This document shows positions 54,774-62,485 of a stretch of DNA of 64,000 bases, in pieces; position 1 is the first letter of the stretch, and every line of letters starts with the position of its first letter. The position numbers and the translations under genes were made by a program. The notes under the pieces were generated by a model. It saw nothing but the letters and a program-made list of their open reading frames with translations. It had not been told where the DNA came from and made no database searches. The stretch is from assembly GCF_017355985.1 (NCBI RefSeq), contig NZ_JAFIQU010000005.1:310001-374000 (forward strand). The letters run 5' to 3'. This DNA is from Arenibaculum pallidiluteum (lineage in GTDB: Bacteria; Pseudomonadota; Alphaproteobacteria; Azospirillales; Azospirillaceae).

Positions 54774-56228
54774 ATGAACCGACCGACCCGGACCGCATCC
54801 AGCCCCAGCAGCGACCGCGCCGGCGCCTTGCGCACGCTCAAGGCGCTGCTGCGGGCCGAGGATGGAAGCGCCGCCAGCGTCACCGCGCTCGCGATCGTCC
54901 CCGTGCTGGCCGCCCTCGGCCTCGCGGTCGATCTCGGCAGCGCCTATGCCGTCAAGGCGCGCCTGCTGAAGTCTGTGGACGCCGCGGGGCTGGCGGCCGC
55001 GCAGGTCATGACCACCGGGTCCGCGGAGACCGAGGCATCCCGGCTCTTCGCCGAGAACTATCCCGAGGGCTTCCTGGGCACCCGGGTCGCGGCGTTCAAC
55101 GCCGTCCCCGACCTGATGGAGGAGACGGTGACGGTCGCCGCGACCGTCGAGATGCCGACCCGGATCATGTCGGTCTTCGGCTACGACAATCTGACCATCG
55201 GCGCCGAGAGCACCGTGCAGCGCTCGACCCGCGGGGCCGAGATCGCGCTGGTGATGGACAACACGGGCTCCATGCGCTCCGACGGGAAGATGGACGCCAT
55301 GAAGGCCTCCGCCCGCGAACTCGTCGACGTGCTCTACGGCAGCAATGCCACCCTGGACCATCTCTGGGTCAGCGTCGTCCCCTATGTCGCCTCGGTGAAC
55401 ATCGGGCCGGCCCGGACGGGCTGGCTGAAGCCCGGCGACCGGGCGTTCACCGCCTCGGCCTGGGGGACCTCGCGCTGGAAGGGCTGCGTCGAGGCGCGCA
55501 AGAACGGCCTCGACGAGACGGACGCGCCGCCCTCGTCCGGCCTCTTCACGAGCTACTATTACGCCTCGGCCGTCGACAATGCCTGGCCCAGCATCGACGA
55601 GCGCAACAGCGCGCAGAACAACGGGCGCGGGCCCAATCTCGGCTGCGGTCCGGCGATCACGCCGCTCACCAACGAGAAGGCACGGCTGATCGCGGCCATC
55701 GACGAGATGCAGCCCTGGCATCGCGGCGGGACGACGGGCAATCTCGGCCTGTCCTGGGGCTGGCGCACGATCTCGCCGCGATGGCAGGGGCTCTGGGGTG
55801 GCAGCACGCCCGCGACCATGCCGCTGGCCTACCATACGCCGCAGATGGACAAGGTGATCGTCCTGCTGACCGACGGGACGAACCAGTTCTTCGACTGGAC
55901 CGACCATGGCCCCAACAAGGGGGTGGGGCCGCGCGGCTCCGATTACACGGCCTACGGGCGGCTCGAGGATTTCGGCTACAGCAATCTCGATGCCGCCCGG
56001 CGTGAGATCGACCGCCGGATGCTGCGCACCTGCGGCGCAGCGAAGCAGCAGGGGATCCAGATCTACACGATCACCTTCGGCGACGTGCCGGATCATGACA
56101 CGCAGGAGCTCTACCGGGCCTGCGCGACCACGCCGTCCTTCTATTTCCATGCGCCGGACCGCCTCGGCCTCGCCCAGGCCTTCCGGCGTGTCGGGCAGAT
56201 CATGAGCAATCTGAGGATCGTCCGATGA
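54774..56228 (+). CDS. TadG-like VWA-domain pilus protein
   Basis: 484-aa first gene of the Tad cluster. Seen: an N-terminal TadE/G-type pseudopilin helix (TALAIVPVLAALGLAVDLGSAYAV, residues 38-61; key part), then a von Willebrand A domain with the MIDAS MDNTGSMRS (D162, T164, S166) and later KVIVLLTDGTNQFF. TadG proteins help assemble or anchor the pilus. The start behind GGAGAGGA is favoured over an upstream GTG. Its stop overlaps the next gene (ATGATC, 4 bases). Confidence 0.88.
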   Translation: MNRPTRTASSPSSDRAGALRTLKALLRAEDGSAASVTALAIVPVLAALGLAVDLGSAYAVKARLLKSVDAAGLAAAQVMTTGSAETEASRLFAENYPEGFLGTRVAAFNAVPDLMEETVTVAATVEMPTRIMSVFGYDNLTIGAESTVQRSTRGAEIALVMDNTGSMRSDGKMDAMKASARELVDVLYGSNATLDHLWVSVVPYVASVNIGPARTGWLKPGDRAFTASAWGTSRWKGCVEARKNGLDETDAPPSSGLFTSYYYASAVDNAWPSIDERNSAQNNGRGPNLGCGPAITPLTNEKARLIAAIDEMQPWHRGGTTGNLGLSWGWRTISPRWQGLWGGSTPATMPLAYHTPQMDKVIVLLTDGTNQFFDWTDHGPNKGVGPRGSDYTAYGRLEDFGYSNLDAARREIDRRMLRTCGAAKQQGIQIYTITFGDVPDHDTQELYRACATTPSFYFHAPDRLGLAQAFRRVGQIMSNLRIVR

Positions 56229-56767
56229 TCCGCGCATTCCTGAAGCGCAGGGATGGCGTTACGGCCGTCGAGTTCGCCTCGGTCCTGCCGCCCCTGGTGA
56301 CGCTGATCGCGGCAGCGATCGAGTTCGGCGTCTCGCTCTTCCTGAACGCCGCGATCGAATACGCCGTAATGGATGCCTCGCGGTTCGGCAGCACCGGCGC
56401 CGAGAACCAGGGCGACCGCACCACCGTGATCACCGACACCGTGGTCGCCGGCACCTTCGGCCTGATCCCGCGCGAGAAGATCGAGGTCGCCATGCGCTCC
56501 TACTCGCGCGTGCAGGACTACGCCCGCAGCGAGGATTTCACCGACGGGAACGGCAATGGCGCCTTCGACGCCGGCGAAGCCTTCAACGACGAGAACCGGA
56601 ACGGCGTGTGGGACGCCGACCTGAGCGTGCCCGGCCCGGGGAAGGGCCGGAACCTAGTGGTCTACGAGGTCACCTACGAATGGGGCTTCCTGACGCCGGT
56701 CATGCAGCGGATCGCAAATCATGAAATCACGAGAGTTCAGGTCGCGGTCGAGAACGAGCCGTTCTGA
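56225..56767 (+). CDS. TadE-like pseudopilin with calcium-loop motifs
   Basis: 180-aa pseudopilin. The N-terminal hydrophobic TadE helix (DGVTAVEFASVLPPLVTLIA) has the conserved Glu at the prepilin-type position. Unlike usual TadE, residues 107-118 (DGNGNGAFDAGE) and 121-132 (NDENRNGVWDAD) look like two EF-hand/dockerin-type calcium loops. The role could be calcium-dependent stability of a minor pilus part; this is inference. Overlaps both neighbours (4 and 47 bases). Confidence 0.85.
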   Translation: MIRAFLKRRDGVTAVEFASVLPPLVTLIAAAIEFGVSLFLNAAIEYAVMDASRFGSTGAENQGDRTTVITDTVVAGTFGLIPREKIEVAMRSYSRVQDYARSEDFTDGNGNGAFDAGEAFNDENRNGVWDADLSVPGPGKGRNLVVYEVTYEWGFLTPVMQRIANHEITRVQVAVENEPF

Positions 56768-57284
56768 GCACCGCAACGGGCTCCTGGCGCGCTTCGCCCG
56801 GGAAGGCACGGGCTCGGCGACCGCCGAGTTCGCGATCTCGGCCGTCGTGCTCGCCGGGCTGATCGCCGGCGCGGTGGACCTGGCGCGCTACGTGCTTTTC
56901 CACCAGCGCGTCTACCATGCCGCCAATTATCTGGCGGATCTCGGCTCGCGCGACGAGGCGGTCTCCCGGTCCGAGATGGACGCGGTCTTCCGGACGCTTC
57001 CGGTCGAGATGGCCCCCTTCGACATCCTGTCCACCGTCTCGGCCGAGGTGTCGGGACTCGTCGACCAGCAGGACGGCGCGCCGGAACTCGCCTGGAAGGC
57101 GAGCTGGTCACCCGCCCAGGCGCCGACCTACCAGGTGCCCAGGCCCGCTCCCGACGAGGACATGCTCGTGAGCGCGCGTGTCGTGGCCCGGTTCGAGCCG
57201 CTGATGGGCGTGCTCGGGACCACGACGGTGTCGCATTCTGCGGTCTACAGGCCGCGTTTCGGGACGGTCGACTTCATCCAGTAG
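56721..57284 (+). CDS. TadE/TadF-like pseudopilin
   Basis: 187-aa minor pseudopilin. A basic N-terminus is followed by the TadE-type helix GSATAEFAISAVVLAGLIAGAV (key part, residues about 31-52), containing the AEFA Glu. The rest is soluble and exported. It starts 47 bases inside the previous gene in another frame, an unusually long overlap in a high-GC operon; a later start is possible (none with an ATG before the helix is obvious). Probably assembles with the upstream TadE-like protein. Confidence 0.85.
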   Translation: MKSREFRSRSRTSRSEHRNGLLARFAREGTGSATAEFAISAVVLAGLIAGAVDLARYVLFHQRVYHAANYLADLGSRDEAVSRSEMDAVFRTLPVEMAPFDILSTVSAEVSGLVDQQDGAPELAWKASWSPAQAPTYQVPRPAPDEDMLVSARVVARFEPLMGVLGTTTVSHSAVYRPRFGTVDFIQ

Positions 57285-57482
57285 CGCCGCCGCCGCCGGA
57301 GGATGTGCCACTGCCGGCGGCCACTGCCCGGAAGCGGCCCGCGGCGCGCCGATTAGAATCAATTTTCGCCAAAGCCTATTTTTGTCACAACAACGTCTTT
57401 ACAGACTCTCTGAGGAGGTAGTTCTAGGTTGAAGGTGCAGGCGCAGAAGAAATAGCGCCGACCGGTACAAATGGAGAAGAGC

Positions 57483-57713
57483 ATGATCGCCAAGATGAAG
57501 TCCTTCGTCGCCGACGAGTCCGGCGCAACCGCCATCGAATACGGCCTGATCGCGGCCCTCATCTCGGTTGCTGCAATTCTTGCGATGCAGACCATGGGCA
57601 CCAGCCTCAGCGGCATCTTCGGCACGGTCTCAACCAAGCTGACAGGGGCGTCGTCTGGCGCCGGGACCGGTGGGACGGGTGGCACCGGCGGCACCGGCGG
57701 CACCGGCGGCTAA
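57483..57713 (+). CDS. flp: Flp/Fap-type major pilin with Gly-Thr tail
   Basis: 76-aa prepilin for the Tad pilus. Seen: the processing and assembly segment ESGATAIEYGLIAALISVA; the prepilin peptidase would cut after the Gly, with the conserved Glu-Tyr pair following. The C-terminus is a run of Gly-Thr-Gly-Gly repeats not typical for Flp. I choose the ATG at 57483 because GGAGAAGA stands before it; the ATG at 57471 has no ribosome binding site. A strong hairpin follows the gene, as is common after abundant pilin mRNAs. Confidence 0.93.
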   Translation: MIAKMKSFVADESGATAIEYGLIAALISVAAILAMQTMGTSLSGIFGTVSTKLTGASSGAGTGGTGGTGGTGGTGG

Positions 57714-57744
57714 TAACCCAGGGCGCTCGCCCCCGCCTGCCGAA

Positions 57745-57770
57745 GACGGGCCGGCCACGGCCGGCCCGTC
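57745..57770 (+). terminator. Perfect 12-bp palindromic hairpin after flp
   Basis: GACGGGCCGGCC-AC-GGCCGGCCCGTC, 32 bases after the flp stop. It probably stabilises or partly terminates the flp message so pilin is made in excess over the assembly genes. No U-tract. Confidence 0.7.
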
Positions 57771-57824
57771 ACGCCCCTGAGGGTGGTCCTCGCGAACCAG
57801 CCCCCCGTTTGGAGGGACGCACCC

Positions 57825-58322
57825 ATGACGACCGATCTCATCGGACACGCGCCGATGCTGCTGTGCCTCGGCCTTCTGGCCGGCGCGGCGCTTTCCGATC
57901 TCACCTCCTACACGATCCCGAACCGCCTGGTCGCGGGCATCGTGGCTCTCTACCCCTTCCATCTCGCTCTCGGTGCCGGCGCTCCGTCCTGGGGCGCGCC
58001 CGTCGCCGCGCTGGCCGTTCTGGCCGCGGGTTTCGGGCTTTTCGCCTGGGGCAAGATGGGAGCCGGCGACGTGAAGCTCGCCGCCGCGGCGGTGCTCTGG
58101 ATCGGTGCGGCCGACACGGCGGCCTTCCTGGTCGTGACCGCACTGGCGGGCGGCGCCCTCTCGGTGCTCTTCGCCGGACCGTACCGTTTCCCGCTCGCCC
58201 GGGTCGCGCTGTCCGTCGGCGTCAGCCGGCTGCATGACGGCCTGATCGCGCGCGATCTCCCCTACGGCGTAGCCATCGCCGCCGGCGCCTTCGCGGCCCT
58301 GGCGCCGCGCCTGCCCGGGTGA
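57825..58322 (+). CDS. cpaA: Prepilin peptidase CpaA/TadV
   Basis: 165-aa integral membrane aspartic protease that processes Flp prepilin. Seen: the first catalytic Asp in AALSDLTSYTIPNRL and the second in WGKMGAGDVKLAAA (GxGD), with about five hydrophobic segments between and after. The short form without the N-methylase domain is typical for Tad systems. Start behind GGAGGG. Confidence 0.92.
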   Translation: MTTDLIGHAPMLLCLGLLAGAALSDLTSYTIPNRLVAGIVALYPFHLALGAGAPSWGAPVAALAVLAAGFGLFAWGKMGAGDVKLAAAAVLWIGAADTAAFLVVTALAGGALSVLFAGPYRFPLARVALSVGVSRLHDGLIARDLPYGVAIAAGAFAALAPRLPG

Positions 58323-58329
58323 GGCCGCC

Positions 58330-59205
58330 ATGCGGAACCTCGTCCTCGTGCTGGCTGCGGCGGGCGTCGCGGCCGGAACCGCCATGCTGGCCCGCGACTG
58401 GCTTGCCGAGCAGCAGCGCGCCGCCATCGCCGCCGTCCGCCAGCCGGCGCGCGTCGAGGCGCAGACCGTTATGGTCCTCGTTGCAAGGCAGGACCTGAAG
58501 CCCGGCCAGTTCGTCCGGGCCGAGCAGCTCCGCTGGCAGGCTTGGCCGACGGATGCGGTCACCGCCGCCTACGCGGTCCAGGGCAAGCGCTCGGAGGCGG
58601 ATTTCGTCGGCGCCGTCGCCCGCACCCCCGTCTATGCCGGCGAGCCCGTCTCGGAGGCGCGCTTCGTGAAGCCCGGCGACCGCGGCTTCCTGGCGGCGGT
58701 CCTGGGCCCCGAGATGCGGGCGGTCACCGTCCCGATCACGGCGACCTCGGGCAATGCCGGCTTCGTCTTCCCCGGGGATCGCGTGGACCTGGTCCTGACC
58801 GGCCGCATGACCAGTAGCGACGGGCAGGGGCCGCAGTTCGCGGCGACCGTCCTCGAAAGCGTGCGCGTCCTGGCCATCGACCAGCGCCTTGCCGCCCAGG
58901 GCGGCGACCCGACCGTCGGACGCACGGCGACGCTCGAGGTCACGGCCAGGATGGCCGAGACGGTGTCCCTGGCCCTTGCCGTCGGGAACCTGTCCCTGAG
59001 CCTGCGGGGCCTCGGCGCGGAAACCGGCACCGAAGGCGCGCCGGTCGCTCCGCCGAACGGGCCGGTCCCGATCATCGAGCGCGACCTGTACGGGCCACTC
59101 CTGGTCGCGGGGCCGCCCGCTGCGCCCGCCGGCGAGGCCGAGCCTCCCCGCCGGCCGGCCGTCACGATCCTCCGCGGCGCGCAGGCGTCCGAGGTCCAGT
59201 TCTGA
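58330..59205 (+). CDS. cpaB: Pilus assembly protein CpaB (RcpC)
   Basis: 291-aa periplasmic protein with an N-terminal anchor (LVLVLAAAGVAAGTAMLA). Seen: a SAF/beta-clip domain (VLVARQDLKPGQFVRAEQL), then RAVTVPITATSGNAGFVFPGDRVDLVLT, a CpaB hallmark. In Tad systems CpaB contributes to the outer membrane channel. Tightly spaced between cpaA and cpaC (7 and 28 bases). Confidence 0.93.
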   Translation: MRNLVLVLAAAGVAAGTAMLARDWLAEQQRAAIAAVRQPARVEAQTVMVLVARQDLKPGQFVRAEQLRWQAWPTDAVTAAYAVQGKRSEADFVGAVARTPVYAGEPVSEARFVKPGDRGFLAAVLGPEMRAVTVPITATSGNAGFVFPGDRVDLVLTGRMTSSDGQGPQFAATVLESVRVLAIDQRLAAQGGDPTVGRTATLEVTARMAETVSLALAVGNLSLSLRGLGAETGTEGAPVAPPNGPVPIIERDLYGPLLVAGPPAAPAGEAEPPRRPAVTILRGAQASEVQF

Positions 59206-59233
59206 AAGCCCCCGCATGGGGCAAGGAGTTCCG

Positions 59234-60559
59234 ATGCGCCCGTCCCGCATCCTCGCCGCCGGCCTCATGGTGCTGTTGGCGCTCGCCGGCGCCGCGCCAG
59301 TGGCCGAGGCGGCCCCTGTATCGCTTCAAGTCGGCAAGGGCCAGGTGATCCGGCTTTCTCGGCCGGCAGCGACCGTCTTCGTGGCAGAGCCCGCCATCGC
59401 GGACGTCCAGGTCAAGAGCCCCGGCCTGATCTACGTCTTCGGCAAGAGCGTCGGCCAGACGACGCTGATCGCCGCCGACGAGGCCGACGGGATCCTCCTG
59501 GAGGCCGCGGTCGACGTCAGCCACGACCTCGCCCGGCTGGACGCGTCGGTGCGCCGTCTCCTGCCCGAACGCGACATCCGCGTCTCCTCCGAGGGCGGGG
59601 CGATCCTGGTCGAGGGAGCCGTCACGTCGCCCACCGAGGCCGAGGACCTGCGCAAGCTCGTCAGCAGCGTCGCCGGAAACGACACCCAGGTCCTGAACCG
59701 CGTCCGCATCACGGCGCCCACCCAAGTGAACCTGCGCGTCCGGGTCGCCGAGATGAGCCGGAACGTCACCAAGGAGCTTGGCTTCCGGCTCGCCGGCAGC
59801 GGCAGCCTCGGCGACAACCTGGGGCTCGCCTTCGCGACGGCGAACCCGTTCTCCGGGACGGCGCTCGGCTCCGTCGGCGCGGCGTTCCGTGGGGGCTTCG
59901 ACCTGAACGGCATCATCGACGCGCTGGAGCAGGACCAGCTCGTCAAGCTGCTGGCCGAGCCGAACCTGACCGCCATGTCTGGCCAGACCGCGAGCTTCCT
60001 TGCCGGCGGCGAGTTCCCGATCGCCTTTCCCGTCGACCGCGACCGTGTCGCGATCGAGTTCAAGGAGTTCGGCGTTTCTCTGGCCTTCACGCCGACGGTC
60101 CTCTCGGACGGCCGCATCAACCTGCATGTCCGGCCCGAGGTCAGCGAGCTCAGCCAGCGCGGCGCGGTCGAGGTCAGCGGCTTCTCGATCCCGGCGCTGA
60201 CCTCGCGGCGGGCCGAGACGACGGTGGAGGTCGCAAGCGGGCAGAGCTTCGCGATCGCGGGGCTCCTGCGCTCTGACTCAGACCAGAACGTCGCCAAGTT
60301 CCCGGGCCTCGGAGACCTGCCGGTCCTCGGCGCACTGTTCCGGTCCAGCCAATTCCAGCGCAACGAGACCGAGCTGGTGATCATCGTGACGCCCTATGCC
60401 GTCGCGCCGGTCTCCGGGCGCCTCGCCGCGCCCACCGACGGTGTCCTGCCGCCGCACGACGTCGAGCGGCTGCTCTTCGGCGCGCAGTGGCGGGACCAGA
60501 ACCCGCGCCGTGCCGGTCTGCGCGGTCTTGCCGGCCCCGTCGGCTTCGAGCTCCGGTAG
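59234..60559 (+). CDS. cpaC: Tad secretin CpaC (RcpA)
   Basis: 441-aa outer membrane secretin. Seen: signal peptide (residues about 1-24), an N-terminal pilus/BON region (GKGQVIRLSRPAATVFVA), and the secretin core LLAEPNLTAMSGQTASFLAGGEFPI, VSLAFTPTVLSDGRINL (key parts) and the end LPVLGALFRSSQFQRNETELVIIVTP. Start chosen at MRPSRIL behind AAGGAG. Forms the multimeric pore through which the pilus exits. Confidence 0.94.
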   Translation: MRPSRILAAGLMVLLALAGAAPVAEAAPVSLQVGKGQVIRLSRPAATVFVAEPAIADVQVKSPGLIYVFGKSVGQTTLIAADEADGILLEAAVDVSHDLARLDASVRRLLPERDIRVSSEGGAILVEGAVTSPTEAEDLRKLVSSVAGNDTQVLNRVRITAPTQVNLRVRVAEMSRNVTKELGFRLAGSGSLGDNLGLAFATANPFSGTALGSVGAAFRGGFDLNGIIDALEQDQLVKLLAEPNLTAMSGQTASFLAGGEFPIAFPVDRDRVAIEFKEFGVSLAFTPTVLSDGRINLHVRPEVSELSQRGAVEVSGFSIPALTSRRAETTVEVASGQSFAIAGLLRSDSDQNVAKFPGLGDLPVLGALFRSSQFQRNETELVIIVTPYAVAPVSGRLAAPTDGVLPPHDVERLLFGAQWRDQNPRRAGLRGLAGPVGFELR

Positions 60560-60569
60560 GGAGGGACCC

Positions 60570-61241
60570 ATGACGCCGCTCAAGACCCCGCTGCTCGGCA
60601 TGGTCCTGGTGCTGTCCTGCGCAGTGCTGCCGGGCTGCGCCGGCGAGCGCCGGCCCCCGGCGCCCGAATATCTCGCTGGCCACCCCGACGCACGGCTGGT
60701 GGCGGTCGCGCATTCCGTGTCCTTCCCGGCCGGCTCCGACCGGCCGACGCCGGCCGAGGTCGCGCGACTGGACGCCTTCCTCGACGGGATCGCCCTGGCG
60801 CCGGGAGACCATGTCCACCTCGTGCAGGGAAGCGACGATGGACTTGCCGGACGGCGCAAAGCGGCGCTGGAGCGGCAGCTCCGCGCGCTCGGACTCGCTG
60901 CCGAGCCGGCGCGCCGGGACTTCGGCCTCGCGGTTTCGCCCGCCCAGGTGGCCGTGGTGGTGGAGCGTGCCTCGGTGGAGCTGCCGCGATGCGGGCTCTT
61001 CCCGTCGAGCCGCGTGGACTCCGGCGCCAACCTGCCGCACGAGGATTTCGGCTGCGCCACGGCGCGCAACCTCGCGCTCCAGGTCGTCGATCCGCGCGAC
61101 CTCGTCGTCGGGGGGGCGCTGGCGCCGGCCGACGGCACGCTGGCCGCCAAGGCCGTCGCCGACTACCGCGCGGACAAGACCAAGCCGCTGCCGAGCGCAG
61201 CGCGCGCCGTCGCCGCCCAGGCCGGCGACAAGAGCAAGTAG
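60570..61241 (+). CDS. cpaD: Pilus assembly lipoprotein CpaD
   Basis: 223-aa lipoprotein. The N-terminus has a lipobox (LSCAVLPGCAGE). The body matches CpaD: LDAFLDGIALAPGDHVHLVQG, then CGLFPSSRVDSGANLPHEDFGCATARNLALQV, where the DFGCA-x-NLA pattern is the family signature. It probably helps place the CpaC secretin. Strong ribosome binding site (GGGAGGG). Confidence 0.92.
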   Translation: MTPLKTPLLGMVLVLSCAVLPGCAGERRPPAPEYLAGHPDARLVAVAHSVSFPAGSDRPTPAEVARLDAFLDGIALAPGDHVHLVQGSDDGLAGRRKAALERQLRALGLAAEPARRDFGLAVSPAQVAVVVERASVELPRCGLFPSSRVDSGANLPHEDFGCATARNLALQVVDPRDLVVGGALAPADGTLAAKAVADYRADKTKPLPSAARAVAAQAGDKSK

Positions 61242-61252
61242 GGGAGGCGGCG

Positions 61253-62482
61253 ATGGATGGCATCATGGACCTTCGCGCCACGTCGCTCGATCTCGGGCGC
61301 GGGGAGCGTCTGCCCTGCGCCGCCTTTCTTTCGGAATCCGCCAGCGCGGCCGTGGCCGGACGGGCCATGGCCGCGCGCGGATGGCCCGTGGCGGCGGCTG
61401 AGGGGGGCCTCGATGCCGCCGCCACGGCGCTTTCCTCCGGCAGGACGCCTGCGGTCCTGCTGCTCGATCTCGACGGCGTCGCGGAGCCGCTGGCCGCGCT
61501 GGAGCGGCTCGCCGACCTCTGCGAGCCGGGAACGCGCGTGATCGCGGTCGGCTCGGCCAACGACGTCGCCCTGTTCCGCAGCCTCCTGGCGGCGGGCATC
61601 GACGACTACCTCACCAAGCCGCTGGCCGAGCCCGCGCTCGCCGAGGCGCTTCGGCGCGCTTCCGAGCGCCCGGCGCCCGCGGCGGCGCCCGTGCCGGCTG
61701 CCGACGCGGCGGGACGGGCGGTCGTGGTCGTCGGGGTGCGCGGCGGCGTCGGCGCCAGCAGCCTGGCCGCCAGCCTCGCCGCCTTGCGGGCGGGCGAAGG
61801 GCGGCCCACGGTCCTTGTGGATCTCGATCTCCAGTTCGGCGCCGCGGCCCTCGCCTTTGACGTGGAGCCCGGGCGCGGTCTGCTGGAGGCGCTGGCGAAC
61901 CCGGAGCGGGTCGACGAGCTGTTCCTCCAGCGCGCCGCGGTTAAGCTCCCCGACGGGCTCAGCATCCTGTGCGCCGAGGAGGGGCCGGAGCGCCGGCTTC
62001 CCGCGCGCCAGGAAGGCACGGCCCTGGTGATGGAGCGGCTGCGCGCCGGCTTCGAGACGCTGATCCTCGACCTGCCGCGCTGGACCGTCGCCGATCTGCC
62101 GCCCCTGGACGCGCGGGACCAGGTCGTGCTCGTGACGGACTACACGCTCCGGGGCCTGCGCGACTGCGTGCGCCTCGCACGGCATTTCCGCGGCTTGGCT
62201 TCGGCGCCGCAAATCCTGGTCGTCGCGTCGCCGGTCGGCGACCCCGCGCGCACCGAGGTCGCCCGCGCCGATGTCGAGAAGGCTGTCGGCGTCCCGGTTT
62301 CGGTCGAGATGCCGTTCGATCCCAAGCTCTTCACCGCCGCTGGGCGAAACGGCAGGCCGGCCTTCGCCGCGGGGCCGCGCTCCGGTACCGCGGCGGCGGT
62401 CCGGCGGCTCGGTGCGCTGCTCTTCCCCGGGACGGCGCCGCCGGTCCCGCTCTGGCGGCGCGTTCTCGCGCGGGGGCGGTGA
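61253..62482 (+). CDS. cpaE: CpaE-like ParA/MinD-family ATPase
   Basis: 409-aa protein. Residues about 20-130 look like a degenerate receiver domain (AVLLLDLDGVAEPL, IDDYLTKPL). The C-terminal part is the ParA-type ATPase with VVGVRGGVGASSLAASLAAL, in which the canonical Lys residues are replaced (RGGVGASS), as in many CpaE proteins, then VLVDLDLQFGAAAL and ILDLPRW. CpaE places the Tad machine at the cell pole in Caulobacter. Start behind GGGGAGG. Confidence 0.9.
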   Translation: MDGIMDLRATSLDLGRGERLPCAAFLSESASAAVAGRAMAARGWPVAAAEGGLDAAATALSSGRTPAVLLLDLDGVAEPLAALERLADLCEPGTRVIAVGSANDVALFRSLLAAGIDDYLTKPLAEPALAEALRRASERPAPAAAPVPAADAAGRAVVVVGVRGGVGASSLAASLAALRAGEGRPTVLVDLDLQFGAAALAFDVEPGRGLLEALANPERVDELFLQRAAVKLPDGLSILCAEEGPERRLPARQEGTALVMERLRAGFETLILDLPRWTVADLPPLDARDQVVLVTDYTLRGLRDCVRLARHFRGLASAPQILVVASPVGDPARTEVARADVEKAVGVPVSVEMPFDPKLFTAAGRNGRPAFAAGPRSGTAAAVRRLGALLFPGTAPPVPLWRRVLARGR

Positions 62483-62485
62483 GGC

